Shown here piece by piece: positions 51,158-59,906 of a stretch of 64,000 nt of DNA. Position 1 is the stretch's first letter, and the number at the start of each line of letters is the position of its first letter. The DNA is from Cognatilysobacter bugurensis (GTDB lineage: Bacteria > Pseudomonadota > Gammaproteobacteria > Xanthomonadales > Xanthomonadaceae), in assembly GCF_014652095.1 (NCBI RefSeq), contig NZ_BMYD01000002.1:186001-250000 (forward strand), given 5' to 3'. Made by a program: the position numbers and the translations under genes. Below the pieces are notes generated by a model, which was given only the letters and a program-made list of their open reading frames with translations, was not told where the DNA came from and made no database searches.

Positions 51158-53020
51158 ATGGTCGAGCATCGCGCCCCATCGCCAGATTCCGCGCCCGTTG
51201 ATGCGCGTGCGGACGCGGCGTCGCGTGTCGAGCGCGACCGGCTGCGTGCGCTCGTCGATCGGCTTCAGTCTCTGTTCGCGACCACGCTGGTCGGCGACGC
51301 TGCATTCGCGCGGCTGCTCGACTCCGTCATCGCGCTCACCGGTGCCAACGGCGCATCGCTTGGCGTGATCGACGGCGACGAGATCGAAACCGTGGCCGTG
51401 GCGGGCGACATCGACACCCAACCGGGCCAGCGCGCGCCGCGGGCGGCCGGCGTACGCGGCCGCGCCGCGAGCGACCGCGCGTTGCGCCAGGACCGCGACG
51501 GCAGTGGCGCGCGTCTGGCGATGCCGGTGTGCCACCTGGGCGAAACGCTCGGTGTGCTCGAAGCCGTCGCGCGATCTGCTGCAGCGTCGGGGAACGGAGA
51601 CGTGCAAGCCGCGCCCGGCGCGCCTGCGCTCGATGCCGTGTCGCTCGACGCGATGCGCCTGGTCGCGGGGCTGGCCGGCCTCGCGCTCGGCCGTCAGCAC
51701 GTGCTCGCGCACAGTGCGCGAATGGAAACCGAGCGCGCGAGCCTGCAGCAACAGGCGATGACGCTGCTGACCGCGACGCCGACGGCCACGATCGTGCACG
51801 ACCTCGACGGCCGCGTGCAGCTGTGGAACCCGGCCGCCGAGGCGCTGCTCGGCTGGTCGCAGGACGAAGTGATCGGGGAACCGGTGCCGGTGGGCGAGGA
51901 GAATGCCGCGCGTTTTGCCGATCTCACCGCGCGCATCGTGCGCGGCGACCTGCACCCGCAGGCGATCCTGCGCCGGCCGCGCAAGGACGGCACCCACGTG
52001 CACGTGCGCGTGAGCGGCGCCGCGCTGTACGACGAAAGCGGCGACGTGGTGGGCGTAGTGCGCACGATCGAGGACGTGAGCGCGCTGACGGTGCACGCCG
52101 AGGCGCTGAAGACCGCGGCCGATCGGCTGCACCGCATCCTCGAGCATTCACACGATGCATTCGTGAGCCTGGACGAGGACGGCCGCGTGCTCGAGTGGAA
52201 CCGCGCCGCCGATGCCCTGTTTGGCTGGTCGCGCAGCGAGGCGCTGCTGCGGCCGATGCACGAGCTCGTGGCCGCACCTGAGCTGCATGATGTGCACTTC
52301 GCCGAGCTGCGCCGGATTCTGGAGTCCGGCCAGAGTGAAATCGTCGGCCGCCGCATCGAAATCATCGGCCAGCGCCGCGACGGCACCGCGGTGCCGCTCG
52401 AGTTGTCGGTCAACGCGACCACGCTCGACGGGCGCCCGGCGTTCGATGCGTTCGTGACCGACATCAGCGAGCGCCATGCGCAGCTCGACGCGCTGCGCGA
52501 GCGCATCGGCCGCGACACGTTGACCGGCCTGCCCGATCGCGAGCATTTCCGGAAGCGGCTGCGCGCGCTGCTCGACCGGCACCGCGACCGTCCGCAGCAC
52601 GTCGGCATTGTCCTGCTCGACCTCGACGGTTTCCGCGCGATCAACGAGCTCTACGGCCACGCGACGGGCGATGCGTTGCTGCAGGTGTTCGCCGAGCGGC
52701 TCGTCGACGCGGTGCGCGAACAGGACACGGTCGCGCGCCTCGGGGGCGACGAGTTCGCGCTCGTGCTCGAGCGGCTGCGCGATGCGCGCGAGGACGCGCC
52801 GACGGTCGCGCAGAAGCTGCTCGCCGCGTTCGATGCGCCGGCCGCCGTGCGGCAGACCGCGCTGCCGCTGGAAGTGAGCCTCGGCGTCGCGCTGCACGAG
52901 TACCCGCACGACGATGTCGACTCGCTGATGCACCGCGCGCACGAGGCGCTGCGCGAGGCGAAGCGCGCCGGCGGTCGCCGCTGGGCGGTGGTGGCAGGCC
53001 GGGGCCCCACGGCGGGCTGA
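51158..53020 (+). CDS. Soluble diguanylate cyclase with GAF and two PAS domains
   Basis: The 620-residue protein has a GAF-like domain (about 30-190), a first PAS (about 200-310; IVHDLDGRVQLWNPAAEALLGWS), a second PAS (about 325-440; HSHDAFVSLDEDGRVLEWNRAADALFGWS) and a GGDEF domain (about 450-610) with DTLTGLPDREHF, LDLDGFRAINELYG and an intact GGDEF. It should make c-di-GMP in response to cytoplasmic signals. There is no EAL domain. The two PAS domains resemble each other and may have arisen by duplication. It is preceded by about 280 nt of intergenic DNA and followed by a terminator serving the next gene. The fifth c-di-GMP gene in the window. Confidence 0.9.
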   Translation: MVEHRAPSPDSAPVDARADAASRVERDRLRALVDRLQSLFATTLVGDAAFARLLDSVIALTGANGASLGVIDGDEIETVAVAGDIDTQPGQRAPRAAGVRGRAASDRALRQDRDGSGARLAMPVCHLGETLGVLEAVARSAAASGNGDVQAAPGAPALDAVSLDAMRLVAGLAGLALGRQHVLAHSARMETERASLQQQAMTLLTATPTATIVHDLDGRVQLWNPAAEALLGWSQDEVIGEPVPVGEENAARFADLTARIVRGDLHPQAILRRPRKDGTHVHVRVSGAALYDESGDVVGVVRTIEDVSALTVHAEALKTAADRLHRILEHSHDAFVSLDEDGRVLEWNRAADALFGWSRSEALLRPMHELVAAPELHDVHFAELRRILESGQSEIVGRRIEIIGQRRDGTAVPLELSVNATTLDGRPAFDAFVTDISERHAQLDALRERIGRDTLTGLPDREHFRKRLRALLDRHRDRPQHVGIVLLDLDGFRAINELYGHATGDALLQVFAERLVDAVREQDTVARLGGDEFALVLERLRDAREDAPTVAQKLLAAFDAPAAVRQTALPLEVSLGVALHEYPHDDVDSLMHRAHEALREAKRAGGRRWAVVAGRGPTAG

Positions 53021-53078
53021 CAGCACCTCGGCGGCACGCGTCACGCGTACGGCCGAGCCGTGCAGCCGGCGCGCCCAT

Positions 53079-53104
53079 AAAAAAGGGACGGCCGAAGCCG
53101 TCCC
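53079..53104 (-). terminator. Strong intrinsic terminator of the fasciclin lipoprotein gene
   Basis: On the minus strand GGGACGGC, a TTCG tetraloop and GCCGTCCC are followed by TTTTTT: a classic stable terminator. It lies 67 nt past the fasciclin stop, in the 3' region shared with the convergent cyclase. Confidence 0.92.
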
Positions 53105-53171
53105 AATCGCCCCAAGCATCAGGTTGTATCTGGATCGAATCCGTCTGACCGGATCCGGCGGTTCGGGTCGG

Positions 53172-53816
53172 TCAGGCGCCGGGCATCAGCACGGTGTCGA
53201 TCACGTGGATCACGCCGTTGCTCTGCATGACGTCGGCCGTGGTCACCGTGGCTTTGTTGCCCTTCGCATCGGTCACGATCACGTTGCCGTCGACCACGTT
53301 CGCGGTGAGCGTGCCGCCCTGCACGGTGGTCAGCGTCGCGCTGCCATTGCCGGCCTGGATCTGCGAGGTCAGCGTGGCCGCATCGACCTTGCCCGGCACC
53401 ACGTGGTACGTCAGCACCTTGGTGAGGTCAGGCTTCATTTCCGGCGTGACCAGCTTGTCGACCGTCCCGGCCGGCAGCTTCTCGAACGCGGCGTTCGTCG
53501 GCGCGAACACCGTGAACGGGCCCGGGCCCTTGAGCGTGTCGACGAGCTCGGCGGCCTTGACCGCGGCAACGAGCGTGGTGTGGTCGGCCGAGTTGACGGC
53601 GTTGTCGACGATGTCCTTGTCCGCGTACATCGGCGCGCCACCGACCATCGGGTTCTGCGGCGCGGAGTCGGCCGTCGTCGCGGGTTCCATCGGCATCGGC
53701 GCGGCAGGCGCGGTGTCAGCGGCCGGGGCGGGCACGGCGGCGGTTTCGGCGGGTTCGCTGCACGCGCCGAGGGCAAACGTCGAAGCGATGGTGAGCACAA
53801 GCAGGGCACGTTTCAT
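53172..53816 (-). CDS. Fasciclin (FAS1) domain lipoprotein
   Basis: The 214-residue precursor has a lipobox LGAC (Cys about 19), a Pro/Ala/Thr linker (about 20-55) and one FAS1 domain: DIVDNAVNSADHTTLVAAVKAAELV, GPGPFTVFAPTNAAFEKLP, LTKVLTYHVVPGKV, and IHVIDTVLMP at the end, matching the H1 and H2 motifs. FAS1 proteins mediate adhesion or bind lipids and are often stress-inducible secreted proteins in bacteria. A GGAG site 7 nt before the ATG and a strong terminator mark it as a well-expressed single gene. The exact partner is unknown. Confidence 0.92.
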   Translation of the reverse strand: MKRALLVLTIASTFALGACSEPAETAAVPAPAADTAPAAPMPMEPATTADSAPQNPMVGGAPMYADKDIVDNAVNSADHTTLVAAVKAAELVDTLKGPGPFTVFAPTNAAFEKLPAGTVDKLVTPEMKPDLTKVLTYHVVPGKVDAATLTSQIQAGNGSATLTTVQGGTLTANVVDGNVIVTDAKGNKATVTTADVMQSNGVIHVIDTVLMPGA

Positions 53817-53983
53817 CGGGAAGCTCCGGTCTGGGAAGGACGCCGCGAGTGCGGCGGTCTGATCCAGTTACGGGGCGACCGGGCGTTTGGATGCAGGTGC
53901 GTGGCGCCGGTGCGACGGCGATGCGTCGCGCCGATCACTCACCGCGACGGTGCCCCGTGGTCCGTGCGATCCGGTCCCGCTGC

Positions 53984-55054
53984 TCAGTGCCCGGCGCGCC
54001 AGCGCGCGAGCACCGGATGCACCGCGCGGAACCACAGCGGCGGCACCAGCGCGAGCACGAACATCGCCCCGTAGCCGCCCGGCAGCTGCGGGCTGTCGGC
54101 GTGGTGGCGCAGCGCCGGGTAGCGCCGGCGCGGCGAGGCGTGGTGATCCGAGTGGCGCTGCAGATGGAACAACAGCCAGTTCGAGAGCCGGTAATCGGAG
54201 TTCCACGAGTGCAGATGCGTCGTGCGTTCGTAGCGGCCGTCGGGCAGCTGCGCGCGCTCCAGCCCGTAATGCTCGATGTAATTGATGATCTCGAGCGACA
54301 CCGCGGCGAAGAACCCCTGCGCGATAAAGAACACGAACCCTGGCGCACCGAGCCAGACGGTGAACGCGGCCGCGAGCCCAAGCCACAGCGCGGTCCAGCC
54401 GACGAGCTCGTTGCGGGGATGCCAAGCCGGCAGGCCGAGCCGCGCGACGCGCTGCGCCTCGAGCTGCCACGCGCGCTGCGTGTTGCGCCACAGTGCGCGC
54501 GGCACGAATGCCCAGACCGACTGGCCCATGCGCGCGCTCGATGCGTCGGCCGGCGTGGCGACGTGCACGTGGTGCCCGCGCAGGTGCTCGACCTTGAAGC
54601 CGTGGTAACCAACGCTCGCCAGCAGGGCGCCACCGGCCGCGCGTTCGAGCCGCGAGTCCTTGTGGATCAGCTCGTGCGCGGTGTTGATCGCGAGCACGCC
54701 GCCGACCACGCCCTGTGCGATCAGCCAGCCCAGCTGGCCGGCGGAATCGAACGGCGCATGGGCGAAGTGATGGGCCGACCACGCCAGCACCAGCAGGTGC
54801 ACCGGCAACGCGAGCAACGTAAGGCCCCGGAACCAGGCATCGGCTTCGAGCTGCTCCGCCTGTGCGGGCGTGGGGTTCGTCGAATCGCGGCCGAGCGCGT
54901 AATCGGCAATCGGCACCAGCCCGAACAGCACCGCGAGCGGCAGCCACGCGAACAGGTCGACGTAGCCCGTCCAGCTCCCGAGCGCGGCCGACAGCGGCAG
55001 CAGCGCAGGCACGGTGTAGACGAGCGCAAATCCGCAGCGTTGGAACAGGTTCAT
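53984..55054 (-). CDS. alkB: AlkB-type membrane alkane 1-monooxygenase / fatty-acid desaturase family hydroxylase
   Basis: The 356-residue protein has the eight-histidine diiron signature of the AlkB subfamily: HELIH near 127, EHLRGHHVH near 155, and LQRHSDHH near 300, with the NYIEHYGL alkane hydroxylase motif in between. Six hydrophobic helices surround them. These enzymes hydroxylate the terminal carbon of alkanes using O2 and electrons from rubredoxin. No rubredoxin or reductase gene is visible nearby, so electron supply must come from elsewhere. The ATG beginning MNLFQRC was chosen; an ATG six codons upstream is possible. It is divergent from the ZIP transporter gene. Confidence 0.9.
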   Translation of the reverse strand: MNLFQRCGFALVYTVPALLPLSAALGSWTGYVDLFAWLPLAVLFGLVPIADYALGRDSTNPTPAQAEQLEADAWFRGLTLLALPVHLLVLAWSAHHFAHAPFDSAGQLGWLIAQGVVGGVLAINTAHELIHKDSRLERAAGGALLASVGYHGFKVEHLRGHHVHVATPADASSARMGQSVWAFVPRALWRNTQRAWQLEAQRVARLGLPAWHPRNELVGWTALWLGLAAAFTVWLGAPGFVFFIAQGFFAAVSLEIINYIEHYGLERAQLPDGRYERTTHLHSWNSDYRLSNWLLFHLQRHSDHHASPRRRYPALRHHADSPQLPGGYGAMFVLALVPPLWFRAVHPVLARWRAGH

Positions 55055-55256
55055 GGCACGCCCCCGGGTCATGGCCACCGCCGACTGTACTCTCGCGGGC
55101 GGTATCGAAGGCGGCCGCCTGTCGCGTTGACGCGCGGCCGACGCACGCACTGCCACGGTCGACCCGCCTCATGGAGACCGCCGTGCCCGCTTCGTCATCG
55201 TCACCCGTCCTGATCGCCGCCTGCCTGCGCTTCACCCGCCACGTCGGGACAGCCCG

Positions 55257-56048
55257 ATGCTGAGCGCGGCGGCCGGCCTGCCGCCCACCCAGGCCGCGCT
55301 GCTGGGCGGCACCCTGGCAGCACTGATGACGACGCTCGGTGCGCTGCCGGCGCTGTTCATCGCGAAGCTAGGCGCACGCACGAACGATGCACTGCTCGGC
55401 TTCGGCGCCGGCGTCATGCTGGCGGCGAGCGCGTTTTCCTTGGTGTTGCCCGGCATCGAGGCCGCCGAGGCCCAGGGCTGGGCGCCGTTCCCGGCCGGCG
55501 GGCTCGTGGGCGTGGCGCTGCTCGCCGGTGCGGCGCTGCTGCTGTGGATGGAGCGGTCGATCCCGCACGAGCATTTCATCAAGGGCGCCGAAGGCCGCTC
55601 CGGTCAGAACCTCAAGCGCACCTGGCTGTTCGTGTTCGCGATTGCGCTGCACAACGTGCCCGAGGGCCTCGCGATCGGCGTCGCCTTTGCAAACAACTTC
55701 GGGCAGGGCGCGGCGCTCGCAACGGGCATCGCGGTGCAGGACATTCCAGAAGGGCTCGTGGTCGCTGTGGCGCTGATCACGGCCGGTTACACGCGCGGCA
55801 CGGCGGTCCTCGTCGCGGCGATGTCAGGCGTCGTCGAGCCGATCGGCGCGCTGATCGGCGCCGCGGTCGTCACGGCACTGCCGTTGCTGCTGCCCGTCGG
55901 GCTCGGCATCGCGGCAGGCGCGATGCTCTACGTCGTCAGTCACGAGATCATCCCCGAGTCGCACCGTCAGGGGCACGAGCACTGGGCGACCTCGGGCCTG
56001 ATGGTCGGCTTCGTCCTCATGACGCTGTTGGACACGGCGCTGGGGTGA
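55257..56048 (+). CDS. ZIP family divalent-metal transporter
   Basis: The 263-residue protein has eight predicted helices and both metal-binding motifs of the ZIP family: IALHNVPEGLAIGVAFANNF (helix 4, HNxPEG) and AVQDIPEGLVVAVALI (helix 5, with Gln in place of the first His), plus a His-containing loop (SIPHEHF) before them. It probably imports zinc, iron or manganese, as ZupT does. The nearby manganese catalase makes manganese a plausible substrate, though this is only context. The start is an ATG with no strong ribosome-binding site. It lies convergent with the catalase gene, sharing a hairpin. Confidence 0.88.
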   Translation: MLSAAAGLPPTQAALLGGTLAALMTTLGALPALFIAKLGARTNDALLGFGAGVMLAASAFSLVLPGIEAAEAQGWAPFPAGGLVGVALLAGAALLLWMERSIPHEHFIKGAEGRSGQNLKRTWLFVFAIALHNVPEGLAIGVAFANNFGQGAALATGIAVQDIPEGLVVAVALITAGYTRGTAVLVAAMSGVVEPIGALIGAAVVTALPLLLPVGLGIAAGAMLYVVSHEIIPESHRQGHEHWATSGLMVGFVLMTLLDTALG

Positions 56049-56054
56049 GGCCGT

Positions 56055-56089
56055 GCACCCGCATGCCGCCTCTCTCGGCATGTGGGTGC
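56055..56089. terminator. Hairpin between ZIP transporter and Mn catalase genes
   Basis: GCACCCGCATGCCG pairs with CGGCATGTGGGTGC (one G-U) around a seven-base loop. It sits between two convergent stops and is probably a bidirectional terminator, although no T-run follows. Confidence 0.6.
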
Positions 56090-56111
56090 GACCCCATGTC
56101 GCTTGACTGCC

Positions 56112-57002
56112 TCAGTGACGCGGTTGCAGGTTCTCGCCGCGCCCCAGCATCGCCCCGGTCACCGGGTTGACGTCGCGGTTCGACTTCAGGCGCGTAGCCA
56201 TCTGCTCGACCGCCTTCTTCTGCTCGGACTTCAGCTTCACCGAGCCCAGCCCGTCGCCGCCGTCCATCGCCAAGTGCTCTTCGCGGCTGGAGACGTAGCG
56301 GAAGTCCTCGTCGTTGTTCCACGGCCCGCGCATGTCGGCCTCACCCTGCGAGGTGTTGACATACGCGTCGGCGAACTCCGGCATTCCGGCCAGCTTGCCC
56401 GGCGGGAAGTTCGAGTCGATCGAATAGAGCGCCTTCTCGAACGACTGCTGGTGCGCGATCTCACGCGTCATCAAAAAGCGCAACGCATCCTTGACGCCGA
56501 CATCGTCGGTCACGTTGATCAGGCGCTCGTAGACGATCTTCGCTCGCGCTTCAGCGGCGATGTTCGAGCGCAGATCCGCAGTCGGCTCGCCGATGCTGTC
56601 GATGTAACCGCCGGTCCACAACTGGCCGCCGGAGTTGATCAGCGCAGGACCGCCGCCGTAGAGCACCTGCGTGACGTGCGAGGAGTTGCCCGCGCCCTGC
56701 AGCTTGCGGAACATCTCGGCCTCGGAGTCGACGGCTTCGGCAAGCTCGCCCTTCGCACCCTTGTTCAGCATCGCGACCATCGTGCCGATGACTTCCAGGT
56801 GGCTCAGCTCCTCGGTTGCGATGTCGAACAGCATGTCGCGACGGCCCGGATCGTCTTCGGCCAGCGCCTGGGTGAAGTAACGCATGGCTGCGGCGAGCTC
56901 GCCCTGTGGGCCGCCGAACTGCTCGAGCATCAGGTTCGCTAGCGCGGGATTGGGTTCGTGCACATGCACGGAGTACTGCAATCGCTGGTTGTGTGAAAAC
57001 AC
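56112..57002 (-). CDS. Manganese catalase (non-haem)
   Basis: The 296-residue protein is a dimanganese catalase: LEQFGGPQGELAAAMRYF (first Glu), ATEELSHLEVIGTM (Glu and His), AEARAKIVYERL (Glu) and MTREIAHQQSFEKAL (Glu and His) supply the six metal ligands of the ferritin-like four-helix bundle. It degrades hydrogen peroxide without haem, in the cytoplasm. It begins with GTG, well supported by AAGGAG 8 nt upstream. The C-terminal part (about 240-296) carries a Lys/Arg-rich segment. It is divergent from an SDR gene and is part of a run of stress-type genes (SDR, KGG and small hydrophilic proteins). Confidence 0.94.
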   Translation of the reverse strand: MFSHNQRLQYSVHVHEPNPALANLMLEQFGGPQGELAAAMRYFTQALAEDDPGRRDMLFDIATEELSHLEVIGTMVAMLNKGAKGELAEAVDSEAEMFRKLQGAGNSSHVTQVLYGGGPALINSGGQLWTGGYIDSIGEPTADLRSNIAAEARAKIVYERLINVTDDVGVKDALRFLMTREIAHQQSFEKALYSIDSNFPPGKLAGMPEFADAYVNTSQGEADMRGPWNNDEDFRYVSSREEHLAMDGGDGLGSVKLKSEQKKAVEQMATRLKSNRDVNPVTGAMLGRGENLQPRH

Positions 57003-57221
57003 GTGACTGGCTCCTTGTTTGCATCGGATGGCGGCGATACGCGCCGCCTTGCGGTGGGTCGCACGGGGCGACCGTTTTTCACTATCCGCAAGCACGGTTA
57101 ACGATCGGCATCCGTCATGTGCAGACCAGCGCGACCGTAGGCCAACACCTGCGCGATGCACGCGGCTTGAAGCACGCGGTCATCGACGCCATGACAGGTC
57201 GACATCCTTTGGAGAATCGGC

Positions 57222-57893
57222 ATGTCCACCGTCCTCATCACCGGCGCGAACCGCGGTATCGGCCTCGCGCTTGCGCAGCACTTCACGGCCCGCGGCGATC
57301 GCGTCATCGGCGTCTGCCGCCACTCAAGTGAAGCGCTGGAAGCCACCGGTGCGCAGGTCGAGGCCGGCATTGACGTGACCGACGCAAAGGCGATTGCAAC
57401 GCTGCCCGAACGGCTCGGCACCACGCGCATCGATACGCTCGTGCTTAACGCTGGTGTGCTCTCGCGTGAAGCGCTCGGAGAGATCGACGAGACCGGCTTC
57501 GAGGCCATGCGGCAACAGTTCGAGGTCAATGCGCTTGGTCCGCTGCGCGTGGCGCAGGCCCTGCTCGACCAGCTCGCGGTCGGGGCGAAGATCGGCATCG
57601 TGACGAGCCGCATGGGTTCGGTGGCCGACAACGGTTCGGGCGGCCGGTACGGTTACCGTGCGTCGAAGGCGGCGGTGAACGCGATCGGCAAATCGCTCGC
57701 GGTCGACCTCAAGCCGCGCGGCATCGCGGTGTTCCTGTTGCATCCGGGTTACGTCGCGACCGAGATGGTCGGCGGCACCGGCGACGTGCAGCCCGAGCAG
57801 GCGGCGGCGCAGCTCGTCGAGCGGCTCGACACGCTGACGCTGGAGCAAAGCGGCACGTTCTGGCACGCGAACGGCAGCGAATTGCCTTGGTAA
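57222..57893 (+). CDS. Short-chain dehydrogenase (C-factor/YciK-like)
   Basis: The 223-residue SDR has the NAD(P) motif TGANRGIGLAL at residues 7-17, DVTDAKAIATL, the NAG motif in LVLNAGVLS, and the active-site Ser/Tyr/Lys in VTSRMGSVADNGSGGRYGYRASK (about 130-150). It ends with HPGYVATEMVGG, a substrate-loop signature of the subgroup called C-factor-like. Its substrate is unknown. A TTGGAG sequence 5-9 nt before the ATG supports the start. It lies divergent from the Mn catalase gene and convergent with the second, extended SDR, separated by a strong hairpin. Confidence 0.85.
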   Translation: MSTVLITGANRGIGLALAQHFTARGDRVIGVCRHSSEALEATGAQVEAGIDVTDAKAIATLPERLGTTRIDTLVLNAGVLSREALGEIDETGFEAMRQQFEVNALGPLRVAQALLDQLAVGAKIGIVTSRMGSVADNGSGGRYGYRASKAAVNAIGKSLAVDLKPRGIAVFLLHPGYVATEMVGGTGDVQPEQAAAQLVERLDTLTLEQSGTFWHANGSELPW

Positions 57894-58017
57894 AAGCAGA
57901 GGGCCTACGGCGCCGGCGGTGCTTGCCTCCGCGCCGGCAATCGCAGGCGGCGTTTTAAGCCGCGGATCTTGATCATCACGGTGCGCGGGATCGGCGCGCC
58001 GGTCGCGACCACCCACG

Positions 58018-58050
58018 CCCCGCGGCGGCCGTGATCAGGCCGCCGCGGGG
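58018..58050. terminator. Very stable hairpin between two convergent SDR genes
   Basis: A perfect 13-bp stem (CCCCGCGGCGGCC with GGCCGCCGCGGGG) closes a GTGATCA loop, 27 nt before the stop of the extended SDR gene. No T-run follows, but the strength and position suggest a bidirectional terminator. Confidence 0.6.
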
Positions 58051-58077
58051 GTGTTGCTGATGGGTGTCGCGGCGTGC

Positions 58078-59076
58078 TCAGCCCCGTGGGCCGCCCATGA
58101 CGGGCAGGATCGCGCCGTTGACGTAGCTCGCCGTCACCGGCGAGGCCAGGAACACGTAGGCGGGCGACAGTTCTTCAGGCTGCGCCGGGCGCTTCATGTC
58201 GCTGCTCTTGCCGAACTCGGCCACTTTGTCGGCGGGCTTGTCGGCCGGGTTCAGCGGCGTCCAGACGGGGCCGGGGGCGACGCAGTTCACGCGGATGCCG
58301 CGATCGAGCAGATTGGTCGCAAGCGACTTCGTGAACGCGTGGATGGCGCCCTTCGTTGCCGAGTAATCGAGGAGCTGCGGGTTGCCGAAGATGCCGGTTT
58401 CCGAGCCCGAGTTGATGATGCAAGCGCCTTCCTTCATGTGCGGCAGTGCGGCGCGCGCCATGTGGAAGTAGCCGCCGATGTTCGTCTCCAAAGTCTCCAT
58501 CAGGTGCGCGTCGGTGATGTCCTCGATCGACTCCGCGTGTTCCTGGAATGCCGCGTTGTTGACGAGGATGTCGAGCCGGCCGAACTTCTTGACGACCTGC
58601 TGCACGGCGCTTTCGCAGAACTTCGTGTCTTTCACGTCGCCGGCGATCGTCAGGCAGCGGCGGCCTTCTCGCTCCACGTAGGCCTGCGTGATTTCGGCGT
58701 CCTTGTGCTCGTCGAGATACAGCACCGCCACGTCGGCGCCTTCGCGGGCGAACAGCACCGCCACCGCGCGGCCGATGCCGGAGTCGCCGCCGGTCACGAT
58801 CGCGACCATGTCCTCGAGCTTGCCGCTGCCGCGGTAGTCGGGCGCCTCGAAGCGCGGCTGAAGTTCGAGCTCGTGCTCGTTGCCGGGCTTGTCGAGATGC
58901 TGCGCCGGCAGCGACTCGGGCTGCTTGCGCGTGCCGGCCTGCACCGCGCCTGTGTCCTCGTCATCGCCGCCGTCGCTCTGCGCGTCCTTCGCGGCGATCT
59001 TCGACTGGATCTTGCGCTGCTTCTGCGCGGCGCTGTCGCCGCTTGAGTTTTGTTCGGGCTTCTTGCTGCTCGCCAT
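58078..59076 (-). CDS. Extended short-chain dehydrogenase (YghA/YhxC-like) with hydrophilic N-terminal extension
   Basis: The 332-residue protein has a 90-residue hydrophilic, low-complexity extension (Lys, Gln, Ser, Asp rich) ahead of a classical SDR domain with TGGDSGIGRAVAV (about 96), GDVKDTKFCESAV, NNAAFQEHAESIEDI, SGSETGIFGNPQLLDYSATK (catalytic Ser, Tyr, Lys) and VNCVAPGPVWTPL. This form is known in Bacillus (general stress proteins of the YhdF/YhxC type) and in proteobacteria, and is regarded as a stress-linked dehydrogenase. The extension resembles the small hydrophilic proteins nearby in composition. AGGAG lies 8 nt before the ATG. The natural substrate is unknown. Confidence 0.88.
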   Translation of the reverse strand: MASSKKPEQNSSGDSAAQKQRKIQSKIAAKDAQSDGGDDEDTGAVQAGTRKQPESLPAQHLDKPGNEHELELQPRFEAPDYRGSGKLEDMVAIVTGGDSGIGRAVAVLFAREGADVAVLYLDEHKDAEITQAYVEREGRRCLTIAGDVKDTKFCESAVQQVVKKFGRLDILVNNAAFQEHAESIEDITDAHLMETLETNIGGYFHMARAALPHMKEGACIINSGSETGIFGNPQLLDYSATKGAIHAFTKSLATNLLDRGIRVNCVAPGPVWTPLNPADKPADKVAEFGKSSDMKRPAQPEELSPAYVFLASPVTASYVNGAILPVMGGPRG

Positions 59077-59230
59077 GCTGCGTTCTCCTGGAGGCAAGGC
59101 GGCGGCCCGGTGCCGCCGCGGACGTCGCGAGGATGCGCAGCGCTGCAGAAACATGCCGTGAGCAGGCGCGAGCGTGCGACTGAGTCGGACGGCGTTTGCG
59201 CGCGACGATTCAAGCGCGGGACCGCGTTGA

Positions 59231-59587
59231 TCACCGCATCGATGAAGCGCCCTTCGCCTCGTCGATCTCGGCGCTTGAAATCGCTGCATACCAGTCGGCG
59301 TACGGCGTGTTGCGTGCAAGGCGTCGGTTGTAGTCCGGTGCGCCGTCGGTCCACCACGGCTCCCCGCGCTCGCCAAGCGCGCATTTCGCCGCGTGCACCT
59401 GGCCGCGCGCGTCGCGTTCGGCCGCGGTGTCGCCGGCGCGCAACGCGCGTCCGACTGCGGACCGCGCCTGCATGAGTTCGCGCGTGAGGCGGTCGCGCTC
59501 GGCGTCCGGCAGGGCAGGGTTGCTGCAGCGCCACAGGCGGCCGCGCACGACGAAGTACCGTCTATCGGGCGTAACGGGATGACGCAT
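59231..59587 (-). CDS. Conserved hypothetical hydrophilic protein (118 aa)
   Basis: The product has a short beta-like start (YFVVRGRLWRCSNPALP), a long charged helix (AERDRLTRELMQARSAVGRALRAGD), and a tail with WWTDGAPDYNRRLARNTPYADWY. Proteins with this RLWRCSNP/PWWTDGAPDYNR pattern are widespread in proteobacteria and of unknown function. Two Cys and several Trp set it apart from the disordered set, so it probably has a small helical fold. The start is an ATG without a clear ribosome-binding site; an ATG four codons upstream is possible. It lies between the extended SDR and the next small hydrophilic gene. Confidence 0.68.
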   Translation of the reverse strand: MRHPVTPDRRYFVVRGRLWRCSNPALPDAERDRLTRELMQARSAVGRALRAGDTAAERDARGQVHAAKCALGERGEPWWTDGAPDYNRRLARNTPYADWYAAISSAEIDEAKGASSMR

Positions 59588-59708
59588 CGGAGGCCCCATG
59601 AACTGGTGTGCGTTATCGCAGGGCACTAACGCGTGACAAGTGAAGCTGCTTGCACGGCACCGACGCGCTGCGGCTCGTCGCAGGTGCACCACCGGAGGAG
59701 GCCTGACC

Positions 59709-59906
59709 ATGATCAGCAAGCGCGTCCGTGGAACCGACGACCTGCACGTCCGCAGCGATGCACGCACGGACATCGAGCGCGACGATGCGCGCCGCGCCGC
59801 CGAGCGGGACGCCCGCAACGAACACGACCGGCGGCTCGCTGGCGAAAGCGGCGCGCCGGATGGCGCCGACCGCTCTGACACTGACAGGCGCAACGAGCGC
59901 CGTTAG
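59709..59906 (+). CDS. Small hydrophilic, highly charged protein (65 aa)
   Basis: Nearly 60 % of the residues are Arg, Asp, Glu, Lys or His; there is no Cys, Trp, Phe or Tyr. Much of it (about 20-45) has heptad-like charge patterning and could form a charged helix, otherwise it is disordered. A strong GGAGGAGG site about 6 nt before the ATG supports translation, and CACTAACGCG lies about 80 nt upstream. Function unknown; it is one of the six small proteins I group as a set by composition and ribosome-binding site. Confidence 0.6.
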   Translation: MISKRVRGTDDLHVRSDARTDIERDDARRAAERDARNEHDRRLAGESGAPDGADRSDTDRRNERR

